NCBI GenBank assembly: GCA_963771505.1
Contig: CAVYTO010000006.1
Span: 310,001 to 374,000 of the forward strand
DNA from: JAJPHW01 sp963771505
GTDB lineage: Bacteria; Acidobacteriota; Terriglobia; Terriglobales; Acidobacteriaceae
Length of the DNA: 64,000 bases
Direction of reading: 5' to 3'
Under the pieces are notes generated by a model, which saw only the letters and a program-made list of their open reading frames with translations, was not told the origin of the DNA and made no database searches. Shown one piece after another: positions 8,680 to 17,914 of the stretch. A program made the translations under genes and the position numbers. Position 1 is the stretch's first letter, and each line of letters starts with the position of its first letter.

Positions 8680-10671
8680 TCATGCAAACAAAAATTCCTT
8701 GGTCCTTAACTCCTTGATCGTGTCGCGGAGTTTGGCGGCTTTCTCGAATTCGAAGCGTTTCGCTGCTTCGCGCATGTCGCTTTCTAGTTTGGCGATGTAG
8801 GAGTTGAGGTCTTCCTGTGACTTAAATTCCGGAATGCCTTCGCTCTCTCCGGCAGTGAGATCAGCGTAGTCGGCGGCAACGATTCCGGCCAGCGTCATAT
8901 CCAGTGGACGAACGATCGACTCCGGCGTGATTCCGTTGGCTTCGTTGTAGGCTTCCTGGATGGCGCGGCGGCGGTCGGTCTCATTAAGAGCTTTGATCAT
9001 GGAATCGGTTCTGCGATCGGCGTAAAGAATCGCGCGGCCATTCAGGTTGCGGGCGCAACGTCCGATGGTTTGAATCAGCGATCCGCTGGAACGCAGGAAG
9101 CCTTCTTTGTCGGCGTCGAGAATCGCCACCAACGATACCTCAGGCAAGTCGAGGCCTTCGCGCAACAAATTGATACCGATTAATACATCAAACTCGCCTT
9201 TGCGCAGGTCGCGAAGAATTTTCACGCGCTCCAGCGTTTCGATTTCAGAATGCATGTAGCGGCACTTCACTCCGACTTCGCTGTAGTACTCCGACAAATC
9301 TTCCGCCATGCGCTTGGTAAGCGTTGTGACCAACACACGTTCTCCGCGCGAAACTCGATCGCGAATTTCGTGCAGCAGGTCGTCAATCTGGCCTTTCACC
9401 GGACGGATCTCGACCGGAGGATCGACGAGTCCCGTGGGGCGAATGATCTGTTCGATCACTACTCCGGCTGATTTTGTCAGCTCATATGGCCCCGGTGTAG
9501 CAGAAACGTAGATCATCTGCCCCATGCGATGTTCGAACTCTTCGAACGTCAGCGGACGATTGTCGAGAGCCGACGGCATGCGGAATCCATATTCAACCAG
9601 CGTTTCTTTACGCGAACGATCGCCGTGGTACATGCCATGCAACTGCGGCACAGTCTGATGAGATTCGTCGATGAACATCAGGTAGTCGCGGGGAAAATAA
9701 TCAAGCAAAGTCGGGGGCGGCTCGCCGGGGAGCCTGCCCGTGAAATGTCGAGAATAGTTTTCGATTCCATGGCAGTACCCGACGGACTTGATCATTTCCA
9801 GGTCATACATGGTGCGCTGGTGGATGCGCTGGGCTTCCACGACGCGCCCTTGCTTTTCAAGCTCCGCTTCCCACCACAGAAGTTCGGCGCGAATGGAATC
9901 GACCGCGCGGCTTTTGGTCTCTGGCTTTAGAACGTAGTGAGTTTTCGGATAAATTGGCAAGCGCGCATATTTTTGCTTGACTGTGCCGAAAAGTGGATCG
10001 ATTTGCGCCAACGAATCGATTTCATCGCCGAAAAGTTCGATCCGGTATGCCATGTCGTCATACGTCGGAAAAATCTCGATGACGTCGCCGCGTACGCGGA
10101 ACGTGCCGCGCCGGAAATCTCCGTCGGTTCGCTCGTAGAGAATGTCAACGAGTTTGCGGGTGATGTCTTCGCGCTTGATTTTCTGCCCTTTTTCGACGAA
10201 CAACATCATCCCGTAATAAGCTTCGGGTGATCCGAGGCCATAGATGGCGCTCACTGACGCGACGATCAGCGCATCTCGACGCTCGAACAGAGAGCGCGTC
10301 GCGGACAGGCGTAGCTTGTCCAACTCATCATTGATGGTCGATTCCTTCTCGATGTAGAGATCGGCGGCTGGAACATAAGCTTCCGGCTGGTAGTAGTCGT
10401 AATAGGAGACGAAATATTCGACGGCGTTGTGCGGGAAGAAATTCTTGAACTCGTGGTAAAGCTGTGCAGCCAAAGTCTTATTGTGGGCCATCACAATGGA
10501 AGGCCGATTGATCTGCTCGATCACCTTGGCCATGGTGTAAGTCTTGCCCGAGCCGGTTACTCCGAGCAGCACCTGGTGCTGTTCGCGGTCGGCAAGACCG
10601 CGCGTTAACGAGTCGATGGCCTGGGGCTGATCGCCTTGCGGCGTATAGGGGCTGACGAGCTTAAAGTCCAT
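8680..10671 (-). CDS. uvrB: Excinuclease ABC subunit B
   Basis: UvrB is the damage-verifying helicase-like subunit of nucleotide excision repair; it receives DNA from UvrA and recruits UvrC. The 663 residues (E. coli 673) include Walker A GVTGSGKTYT near residue 40, the beta-hairpin region YYDYYQPEAYVP, helicase motifs with DESH and QTIGRCARN, and a C-terminal UVR motif (EAAKRFEFEKAAKLRDTIKE) for UvrC/UvrA contact. The start at 10671 opens directly on the canonical N-terminus (FKLVSPYTPQGDQPQAI). It appears monocistronic, with a stem-loop just upstream at 10730-10750. Confidence 0.98.
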   Translation of the reverse strand: MDFKLVSPYTPQGDQPQAIDSLTRGLADREQHQVLLGVTGSGKTYTMAKVIEQINRPSIVMAHNKTLAAQLYHEFKNFFPHNAVEYFVSYYDYYQPEAYVPAADLYIEKESTINDELDKLRLSATRSLFERRDALIVASVSAIYGLGSPEAYYGMMLFVEKGQKIKREDITRKLVDILYERTDGDFRRGTFRVRGDVIEIFPTYDDMAYRIELFGDEIDSLAQIDPLFGTVKQKYARLPIYPKTHYVLKPETKSRAVDSIRAELLWWEAELEKQGRVVEAQRIHQRTMYDLEMIKSVGYCHGIENYSRHFTGRLPGEPPPTLLDYFPRDYLMFIDESHQTVPQLHGMYHGDRSRKETLVEYGFRMPSALDNRPLTFEEFEHRMGQMIYVSATPGPYELTKSAGVVIEQIIRPTGLVDPPVEIRPVKGQIDDLLHEIRDRVSRGERVLVTTLTKRMAEDLSEYYSEVGVKCRYMHSEIETLERVKILRDLRKGEFDVLIGINLLREGLDLPEVSLVAILDADKEGFLRSSGSLIQTIGRCARNLNGRAILYADRRTDSMIKALNETDRRRAIQEAYNEANGITPESIVRPLDMTLAGIVAADYADLTAGESEGIPEFKSQEDLNSYIAKLESDMREAAKRFEFEKAAKLRDTIKELRTKEFLFA

Positions 10672-10729
10672 GGCGAGAAGGCTAACGCTTGATTATATCT
10701 TCTGGACTTTTGATGCGAGGAGGGTGCAA

Positions 10730-10750
10730 ATCGAAGCATCCAGCTTCGAT
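10730..10750. other. Stem-loop between the TonB pair and uvrB
   Basis: ATCGAAGC and GCTTCGAT form a perfect 8-bp stem around a 5-base loop, 33 bases past the stop of the upstream minus-strand TonB gene. Only scattered T residues follow on the minus strand, so it is a weak terminator candidate or a 3'-end stabiliser. Confidence 0.35.
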
Positions 10751-10782
10751 GCAACGGCCTAACTTAACAACTATGCGGAAGA

Positions 10783-12453
10783 CTATGGAAGTTTGAAATT
10801 GACCGTGATCTGTGTCTGAATTTCTATGGCCTGGCCGTCGAGATAGTACGGCTTATATTTCCATTGCTTGACGGCGTCGGCGGCCGCCCGCTTAAGTAGA
10901 GGATCGCCGCTGACGGCTTGAATGTTTGTGACGTTGCCGTCTTTACTGATTGTGGCCATCAAATCCACCGCTCCCTGAATATGCGCCTGCACTGCCGCTC
11001 GAGGGTAGACTGGCGGCACTTTTTTCACGAGCAGACCTTGTGACACTCCTTGCGAGAGCTTGTAGCTTTGAGTCGATTGCTTGGGAACAGTCGAGTTAAC
11101 CGGACCAACTATTCCCGACATTGCGTTAAGCGCGTTGCCGGAAGCTATCTCGACCGGCGGAGGAACTGGGGCGGCGTTATCGTCGGATGGAGCGGAAACG
11201 GTCTCTGCTTTCGGCTCTTCGCTTTTCACCATCAACGGCGCTTTTGCCGATTCCGCAGCGGCATTTTTCGTGGATTCTGTCGTCGGCTTGGCCGACGCCT
11301 GGGTCTTAGTTTCGGGCGAAGTAGCTGAAGTCACTGCGGTTTTTACCACATTCGGTGCCGCCTGGACTTCAGATGGAGCATGCGAGGCAGCGACCTTCGG
11401 CGTTTCTAATTGCTGAACTGCGGGTTGCGCAGTGGAGGCAACTGCGGACGCTGCAGATTGTCCAGAATGCATTTTGGTCCAACCGAGATACCCGGCGACG
11501 AGCACTACAGCGGCCACTGCGAGCACGATGAAGAGAGTACGCTTGCTTCCGGTCTCCAGCTCACCCGCCGAACCGGATGCCGCAGTAAAGAGCGGAGGCT
11601 CAGGTGTGCTGGCCACAGACTTCTTTGAATCCTGTTCTGCTTCGATGTGGCTGTTTTTCTCGATTACCGGTGCAACAGTTTTGATTTGGAGCGGTAGGGC
11701 GGTTGCCGGAGGCTTTTCTTTTGCGGGAGCTACGGCAGCGGCCGCCCCGGAGTGGGTGGCTTTGGGCCAAGCTGGCTGCGATTCCGCCACCGGCGTCGAG
11801 GCTGCCACGGGCATCACAGGAGTTGGCATCGATTCAAGCAAAGCAGCGTCATCAGCACCGGTCTCTGGCGTTGTCTCAGGTTCGAGCTCCAATGCTGAAG
11901 AGGCTACGGGGCTAATGACGTTGCTCACCGTGGTAAAAGTCGGAACCGCGCTCCGCAAAGACTGCGGAGGCGGGGGCGGAGCGACTGACTTAGCTGAATG
12001 AGTCGCCGCCGGATTTATGTCGGAACTTTTCTGCGACACGGTCGCGACAGCCGCTTGCAGAGGCACAGCGGATTTGCTGGCTTCGCCCTTTTTCAACAGC
12101 CCACGAGCTACGCGCATCGTGCCTTTTGCCTGCTCAACATTGATGGGCTTAGTTAAAACAAGGTTTGCACCCAGACGGAAGGCTTTCGCTACACCAGCTT
12201 GATCAGCGACCAGGGCGACTATCAGTGCAGCCTGGTTCGATTGCGAATTACGCACACTCTTGAAGAGCAAAGCTGCATTCTGCTCGTCACTGCAATCCAC
12301 GACCATCGCGTCATAGCGCTGCGACATCAATTTCTTCACTGCGAGGAACGGTTCGCCGCATGCCTCAACAGCGAATTCCAGATCGCTCAGCAATTGCGTG
12401 ACGACGCGGGAGGTCTTATCTTCCGGGCAGAATAGGAGTGCGGCGTAGTTCAT
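10783..12453 (-). CDS. Receiver-TM-TonB fusion protein (copy 1)
   Basis: The 556-residue protein has three parts. Residues 1-115 form a CheY-like receiver (E11/D12, phosphoacceptor-position D53 in VVDCSD, K102 in LTKPI). After a Ser/Ala/Pro/Glu-rich linker comes one transmembrane helix (TLFIVLAVAAVVLVAGYLGW), then a second disordered linker. The C-terminal TonB domain has PPVYPRAAVQAHIQGAV and AVKQWKYKPYYLDGQ. The expected topology is cytosolic receiver, inner-membrane helix, periplasmic TonB. It forms a tandem pair with the next gene upstream (60-base gap), and D53/K102 align at identical positions, so this is a duplication. The partner kinase and outer-membrane receptor are unknown. Confidence 0.85.
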   Translation of the reverse strand: MNYAALLFCPEDKTSRVVTQLLSDLEFAVEACGEPFLAVKKLMSQRYDAMVVDCSDEQNAALLFKSVRNSQSNQAALIVALVADQAGVAKAFRLGANLVLTKPINVEQAKGTMRVARGLLKKGEASKSAVPLQAAVATVSQKSSDINPAATHSAKSVAPPPPPQSLRSAVPTFTTVSNVISPVASSALELEPETTPETGADDAALLESMPTPVMPVAASTPVAESQPAWPKATHSGAAAAVAPAKEKPPATALPLQIKTVAPVIEKNSHIEAEQDSKKSVASTPEPPLFTAASGSAGELETGSKRTLFIVLAVAAVVLVAGYLGWTKMHSGQSAASAVASTAQPAVQQLETPKVAASHAPSEVQAAPNVVKTAVTSATSPETKTQASAKPTTESTKNAAAESAKAPLMVKSEEPKAETVSAPSDDNAAPVPPPVEIASGNALNAMSGIVGPVNSTVPKQSTQSYKLSQGVSQGLLVKKVPPVYPRAAVQAHIQGAVDLMATISKDGNVTNIQAVSGDPLLKRAAADAVKQWKYKPYYLDGQAIEIQTQITVNFKLP

Positions 12454-12513
12454 AACAAGAATTTAAGTACATTCGTTTCGCCCAGCAAGTTACGCAAGTA
12501 ATTGTGATAAGCG

Positions 12514-13941
12514 TTAATTCGCTGGGGAAGCGGCAACCGGCGGAAAAGTCACCGTAACCTGCGTTTGAAAGGCGGAAGGTTGACCGTCCTTGAAGTAGGG
12601 TTGAAAAATCCACTGCTTTACACACTCCTGAGCGGCGAGCGTGAGCGCGGGGTCTCCGCTGACCACGTCAGTGGACTGAACCGTTCCGTCCGTCGCCACG
12701 TTGGCGGATAAAACCACATCTCCGCGGATGTGCGCATGACGTGCACGCGTCGGGTACCACGGGTTGGGACGGTGAGTGATGTGCGCGTCGGCGATTTCTG
12801 CCGGCACGATAATGAGGCTGGCAGCCGGATCGGAAGCAGTTGGCGCAGAAGATTTTGGCGCGGTCTTGACTGCCGTGTCGCCGTCCTGGAATCCCTGAGC
12901 TAGAGGCACGGCGGGTTCTGGAGCTGCAACCGCCGGTGTTTCCGCTACAGGAACAGGGTTGGCGCTTGCCGTGGCAGAGGACGGCGCTACCGGCACCGTG
13001 GTCACGGGTGCGGGCTTTTGGGATGGTTGCGAGTGAGACAGCAGCCCCAATACCTGATTCCGCTGGGTGGGTAGCAGCTTCCACGCAGTTGCGCCGGCGC
13101 CTGCCACCGCGATGCAGGCGATTGCGGCGATAAGCAAGGGACTGGTTCGCCGTTCGTGCGCTTGCAGTATCCCGAACGAAGGCGCGGAATCCGATACCAC
13201 GCCTGGTGCTTTCATTTCGTGGGACACTGGGCTCGCAACTACAGGCGTCGCTACAGCAATTTCAACAGCCGGCTGAGCTGGCGTTATTGTTACGACGGCA
13301 GGTTGAGGATGCTCGATAACTTCATTCTTCGGCTGGATTGGCGCTCGGGCGGCTGCCGCACCGGCTGATGTTACCGAGGTTGTTGGCTGCACTTCGACAG
13401 GCACTTGTTCTTCTTCGAACGCAATAGGAGCGAGCGGTGCAAGTATTGTCGCAAGTATTGGCGGCGCAAGTACGGCTGGCGCGGGAACCACCACCGGTTC
13501 GCTGATTTGCCGCTGGATCTTCACAGGCGGCAACGGTAAAGGTTCGGGGAGTGCCTCCTGCGGATCCTTTGAATCACGGCGCTGAGATGCCAAGGCGTTA
13601 CGCAGCGTAGTCCGAGCCTGTTCCAGCGACAACGGCTTGCTCATCACCAGCTTCGCACCGAGGCGAAACGCGGTCGGCACACCGGCCTTGCCATCGACGA
13701 TTGCCACCGTCATCGCATTACGATTCAGTTCAGAGCCACGGACATTATCGAAAACCAGGCTGGCGTTCTGCACGTCGTCGCAGTCGACGAGAATCACACC
13801 GAATGGTTCAGTGGCGAATCGAGTCGTGGTGGCAAAAAGCTCGTGGCAGTGGTCGAAGGTGACGGCGAACTCATCAAAAATCTGAGTCAAGACGTCAAGA
13901 GTTTTGGTGTCGCTCGAAAAGACGAGGATGTGCGGCTGCAT
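12514..13941 (-). CDS. Receiver-TM-TonB fusion protein (copy 2)
   Basis: This 475-residue paralogue of the downstream gene has the same layout: receiver-like 1-110 (D53 in LVDCDD, K102 in MSKP), a Pro/Ala/Val-rich linker, a transmembrane helix (SPLLIAAIACIAVAGAGATA), a second linker and a TonB C-terminal domain (PNPWYPTRARHAHIRGDVVL, CVKQWIFQPYFKDGQ). I set the start at ATG 13941 because it matches the N-terminus of the paralogue; a TTG at 13977 would add 12 residues, and neither has a well-spaced Shine-Dalgarno. The receiver keeps Asp and Lys but not the full acidic pocket, so phosphorylation is possible but unproven. Confidence 0.82.
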   Translation of the reverse strand: MQPHILVFSSDTKTLDVLTQIFDEFAVTFDHCHELFATTTRFATEPFGVILVDCDDVQNASLVFDNVRGSELNRNAMTVAIVDGKAGVPTAFRLGAKLVMSKPLSLEQARTTLRNALASQRRDSKDPQEALPEPLPLPPVKIQRQISEPVVVPAPAVLAPPILATILAPLAPIAFEEEQVPVEVQPTTSVTSAGAAAARAPIQPKNEVIEHPQPAVVTITPAQPAVEIAVATPVVASPVSHEMKAPGVVSDSAPSFGILQAHERRTSPLLIAAIACIAVAGAGATAWKLLPTQRNQVLGLLSHSQPSQKPAPVTTVPVAPSSATASANPVPVAETPAVAAPEPAVPLAQGFQDGDTAVKTAPKSSAPTASDPAASLIIVPAEIADAHITHRPNPWYPTRARHAHIRGDVVLSANVATDGTVQSTDVVSGDPALTLAAQECVKQWIFQPYFKDGQPSAFQTQVTVTFPPVAASPAN

Positions 13942-14001
13942 CCTCGAATCGTAGAAGCGGATTCCCGTTACCAGCAAGTTACGGAAGTAAGCTCGATGTG
14001 C

Positions 14002-16047
14002 TTAAGCCTTGATCATCTCGAGAGCTTTTTTGGTTGCGTTGAGCAACGCATCCGCGCCAACGGGTTTTCCCGTAGCTTTCTCCATCCACAAGTCGGGAGT
14101 TAGCCGCCCCATGGTGGCCATCCGCTCGAACTCTGGGCCAATGCTGCCAGCCTTCTCCATTTGCTCTTCTATCTGATGAGAGATCAAGTGGCCGATGGGA
14201 TAATCGGGCAGGTAGAGAAAGCAATCGATCATGTGTGAATACACGCCTAATAGAACGACGTCTCGAACGCCGAAAATTGGCGCGTAGAAGCGGTTCCAGG
14301 TATCCCTTGCGATGTTGAGGACAGCACCCTTGAGCTGAGCTGGAGTAGCCGAGGGATTGTCGTACATCCAGTGCCAAACATCGATATCAACCAATGCCAC
14401 TGCGCTGATCTCACACGTTGCCCAATAGTCATTCAAAGTCTTTTCAGCCTTGTTCTTAGGGTTAGGCGCGGGCAGGCCGAGAAGTTCCAGATCGTGCCCC
14501 TGGAAAAGAAACGCAAAAGCTTCAGTGAACGAAGTATTGGGAACGCCGCTCATCAACGTGGAATCGACGTCGTTCAAAGACAAGACTTGCTCGACGTTGT
14601 GTCCCATTTCGTGCGCGGCGACGTTGAAGCTCTTGTAGTCCATTCCGCTTTTATCCACTCGCGTGCGAAGGTGGGCTTTTTCCGATCGCATTCCGGCTCC
14701 CATGGCATGTCCGGAACCTCTCGCTGGATCGACGGAAATCTTGCTGGCCAGATATTTGGCGCGCTCGGCGGGGAAATTGAATTTTTCGAGGAGGCGTGGC
14801 ATGTCAGTCTCGTATGAAACCGGCGTGGGATAGCGCTTTGCGACGATTTCATCGAGCTCAGTTTCACTCTGCTCACTGCCCGGACGAAATCCGCTGTACC
14901 AAATGTCAAAAGGTTCCAACGCTCGACCGAGGCGCGACTGTATTAGCTTCGCAACCTGTGGCATCAAGGGAGAAGTCAGCGTCTGCTCCAACATAGCCCG
15001 GACGCGCGCTTCGGGGATCTCGCGATCTTCATCGAAGCGGCGCGCAATGTGAGTCGGCGCAGTGGGAGAATACGGATCCGCTTTCGTGACGGCGGCGAAG
15101 GCTTTGAGCAGCATGGCATAGCGCGTGTCAGGCTCGGGCGATTCGTCGAGCGGACGCGGCGCAGTCGGCAGCTGATCGTAATCTTTGACCGCAGTTGCGC
15201 TCACTTTGTTGGTGGCGGGATTCCAGTCGGCTGAAGGGTTATTGATTACGCATTGGGGAATGGTCTGTTCGATGATGCGTTCCATGACGCGCTGGATGGT
15301 GCGCTGCTTTTTCAAGCCATTGGTCGCGTCGGTGTAACTGGATTTAATTTCGTCCCGCAATCCCCAGTGGCTCAACATGCGCATCTTTGCAGGGAAGAGC
15401 CGCGTTCCCTGTTCATCGATCAGGTGGTGCATCCAAATGTCGTATTCCGAAACGTAGCGGCCAGTTGCGGCTTCGGTTTGGGTGAACGCCTGGGTCACCG
15501 AGGCAGGAATTCGCTTGTCAAAGCGTTGGCCCAGACGAATCTCCGCCCACTCGCGCCGAGTACGGGCGGCAGCGTCAGCGGTCCTCTCTTCCAGCGTGGT
15601 CATGGGGAAATTGAGGAGCACGACGAAAGCCAGCTTGTTTTCGAACATATCGTCGGTGGTGTGAGCGCCGGGATAGTAGCCGCCGAACATTTCGTCCACT
15701 GGCAGGACGGGTCCGAGGTCGAGATCGAGTTGCTGGCGGAAGCTGCGATAGATTTCATGCATGTGGCCGTCGAGCTGTTCAAACAGAATTTCGAACCGAG
15801 TGAACAGCGCGTCCAAGGCTTCCTGATCGGCGGCGAAGTTGATGGCGACGAAGCTCTTGAAGGTTTCGGCGTCTCCATCAGATTCCCGCCAAAACTGGGC
15901 GACTTGCGATAGGCCGCGGCGTGCGCGTTCGCGCTGGCCTTCGTTGGCGCTTGCAACCAATTTGTTTTCGAGTTCCTCGATCACCGAGCCGATCCACTTA
16001 GGAACCGGATGATGCGTTGAGCTGTCCAGGCTGGCACTTGTTGACAT
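14002..16047 (-). CDS. Gluzincin-type zinc metallopeptidase (M3-like)
   Basis: This 681-residue protein carries HEMGH (H479, E480, H483) and a downstream glutamate E509 in TSFTEAFAF. The 26-residue spacing is typical of M3 (thimet-like) oligopeptidases, so these should be the zinc ligands and catalytic Glu. The long helical N-terminal region also fits. There is no signal peptide, so cytosolic peptide hydrolysis is the most likely role. The gene lies 18 bases downstream of the MscS gene on the same strand and may be cotranscribed. The exact subfamily and substrate are unknown. Confidence 0.8.
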   Translation of the reverse strand: MSTSASLDSSTHHPVPKWIGSVIEELENKLVASANEGQRERARRGLSQVAQFWRESDGDAETFKSFVAINFAADQEALDALFTRFEILFEQLDGHMHEIYRSFRQQLDLDLGPVLPVDEMFGGYYPGAHTTDDMFENKLAFVVLLNFPMTTLEERTADAAARTRREWAEIRLGQRFDKRIPASVTQAFTQTEAATGRYVSEYDIWMHHLIDEQGTRLFPAKMRMLSHWGLRDEIKSSYTDATNGLKKQRTIQRVMERIIEQTIPQCVINNPSADWNPATNKVSATAVKDYDQLPTAPRPLDESPEPDTRYAMLLKAFAAVTKADPYSPTAPTHIARRFDEDREIPEARVRAMLEQTLTSPLMPQVAKLIQSRLGRALEPFDIWYSGFRPGSEQSETELDEIVAKRYPTPVSYETDMPRLLEKFNFPAERAKYLASKISVDPARGSGHAMGAGMRSEKAHLRTRVDKSGMDYKSFNVAAHEMGHNVEQVLSLNDVDSTLMSGVPNTSFTEAFAFLFQGHDLELLGLPAPNPKNKAEKTLNDYWATCEISAVALVDIDVWHWMYDNPSATPAQLKGAVLNIARDTWNRFYAPIFGVRDVVLLGVYSHMIDCFLYLPDYPIGHLISHQIEEQMEKAGSIGPEFERMATMGRLTPDLWMEKATGKPVGADALLNATKKALEMIKA

Positions 16048-16065
16048 GAAATTTCCTCTACGAGA

Positions 16066-17865
16066 TTATTTTGCTTTGCGGACCGAAGCTTCCGGCCGGG
16101 GGTACGGAAGAGAGTTGCTGATGTGCGCGATCTCATCTGACGCGAAGTCGGGGAACGGCATCTTTCCGGCCTTGCGCAGTTCCTGAATTTTCTTTTCGGC
16201 GGCTTCGCTTTTCTCGCGGTCCATGCCGGAGTCTTTCCCCATGTATAGCGTTTGCGAGGGAAACGCAAATCCGGTGCCGGACTCTGCAAGTATTTCCATC
16301 ATCCAGAGCAATAGGTCCTCTTGAACGGCGGCGAACTCGGGATAGTCACGCGTGAGGACGTAGCAGAAAACCTCGAGCGTAAGCGCGCTGGCATCAAATG
16401 AAATGAAGCGGACTCGCGCGCCGTCAGTTTCCACCTTCGGGTGTTGGTAAAGCAGCCGACGCAACTCCGAAAGCACGTAGCGCAGTTGATCGGCCGATGT
16501 CTCGCAACGCAAGCCCAACTTTGTCGTGAAAAGAATTTTGTCGCGGCGCGAGAGGTTATCGATGTTCATCGTCGCCAGCGTTCCGTTTGGAATGGAAAGT
16601 TGTGTGCGTTCCGGGGTGCGAAGGCGCGTTGACCTAAGGCTGATGTCCTCGACCGTTCCAGTGCGATCGCCGACGCGAAGAACGTCGCCAACGCGGATCA
16701 CTTCGTCCGCAAGGATGGAAACGCCGCCAAATAAATTTTCAAGAGTTTTTTGCGCGGCAAACGCAACCGCAATGCCGCCAATGCCGAGACCGGCCAGCGG
16801 CGTCGTCATGTTAAAGCCGAGGGTTCCGAAGATGGCGAACACGGCGGTGACAAAGATCACCGCTTTGAGCATGCGCTCGCCCAGCAGCATGAGAGTGCCT
16901 GTGCCGGCGCGGCCGCCATAGATCGCGTGCTGACGCAGGCGGCGAAGCACCTGCTGCAAGACACGCCAAACCAGCCAACTAAGCGAACCGACGAAAAGAA
17001 CGCCCGCCGTCATGATGTAGTAATGCCGTGGTAGAAGCGGCAAACGCAGGCGGGCCATGCAGAACCAGTGAATCCATACGCTGAGCGTGGTCCATAAAGG
17101 CCGGTCAACTGCGGCCCAAAACTCTTCCCTCTCCTGCTTCTTGTACGACGGCCAAAGGAAGCGGAAAACGCGCGACGATTTAGCAAGCAACCATGCGACT
17201 GCCATCGCCGCAGGAATTCCAAGAAGTATGGCCAACCATTGCCAGATCGCCAGGCCGCCAAACTGGTGAACCACGAAAAAACGTGGCAGGTGGGTTTCGA
17301 CCTGATGAACTTCAAGCTGATCGTACAGTTCCGGAACCTTGGCCAGGGTCTCCGCGGAGAAGAGCCAAACCTTCACTCCCTGATCGCTGACTCGTACCAA
17401 TACCAGCGGGGCTTCGACATCCCCTGCGGAGAGCGTGCCCAGATCCTGGCGATCGGGCGGGACGCCTTCCTGCATGTTCCCATCAGGCTGGTTGCTGATG
17501 CGGCGCACGCTTCCCTGATAGGCGCCGTCAAGCACGCTTTTTAGCTGGGTCGCAATTTCGATTCCTTGAGCCTGACGCCGATTGGCTTGCAATTGCAGAT
17601 ACTGCGCGGCCAAAGAATAGTTGCGGGCTTGCGCGGCCTGTAAAAATCCGAAAACCGCCCCGCTTGGCGTATCGCGACCGAGGGAGTCTTGCTGCTTGTC
17701 CGCTGAGGCTGCTGGACTCTTACTTAATTGCTGAAGTAACTGCGCCGAAGAAAGGATTGAGCTGCACGAAACCAATAAAAGCGCGGCCGCGAATGCAAGA
17801 AATCGCTTCGCGATCTTGTTTGAGCTGGAAAAACAATGGACCGATATTTGTTTGCGCGGATGCAA
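16066..17865 (-). CDS. MscS-family mechanosensitive channel with periplasmic N-domain
   Basis: The 599-residue protein starts with a signal-like hydrophobic segment. A roughly 150-residue N-terminal domain, likely periplasmic, follows. Several membrane helices come next (about residues 205-225, 265-305 and 330-375). The MscS pore helix and beta domain are clear: GLGIGGIAVAFAAQKTLENL, FGGVSILADEVIRVGD, GTVEDISLRSTRLRT and SIPNG. A C-terminal alpha/beta domain ends near residue 570, followed by a charged tail. The family releases solutes on hypo-osmotic shock. The extra N-terminal domain makes it longer than E. coli MscS (286 residues). Confidence 0.9.
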   Translation of the reverse strand: MHPRKQISVHCFSSSNKIAKRFLAFAAALLLVSCSSILSSAQLLQQLSKSPAASADKQQDSLGRDTPSGAVFGFLQAAQARNYSLAAQYLQLQANRRQAQGIEIATQLKSVLDGAYQGSVRRISNQPDGNMQEGVPPDRQDLGTLSAGDVEAPLVLVRVSDQGVKVWLFSAETLAKVPELYDQLEVHQVETHLPRFFVVHQFGGLAIWQWLAILLGIPAAMAVAWLLAKSSRVFRFLWPSYKKQEREEFWAAVDRPLWTTLSVWIHWFCMARLRLPLLPRHYYIMTAGVLFVGSLSWLVWRVLQQVLRRLRQHAIYGGRAGTGTLMLLGERMLKAVIFVTAVFAIFGTLGFNMTTPLAGLGIGGIAVAFAAQKTLENLFGGVSILADEVIRVGDVLRVGDRTGTVEDISLRSTRLRTPERTQLSIPNGTLATMNIDNLSRRDKILFTTKLGLRCETSADQLRYVLSELRRLLYQHPKVETDGARVRFISFDASALTLEVFCYVLTRDYPEFAAVQEDLLLWMMEILAESGTGFAFPSQTLYMGKDSGMDREKSEAAEKKIQELRKAGKMPFPDFASDEIAHISNSLPYPRPEASVRKAK

Positions 17866-17914
17866 TGGAATGTCGCGGCTCAGCGATTAATTGTAGCGAA
17901 ATCTGCGGACCCGT

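Noticed and set aside
15253..15912. Long plus-strand frames opposite the metallopeptidase
   Set aside because: They lie fully within a well-supported minus-strand gene and have no motifs; they are codon-bias shadows.
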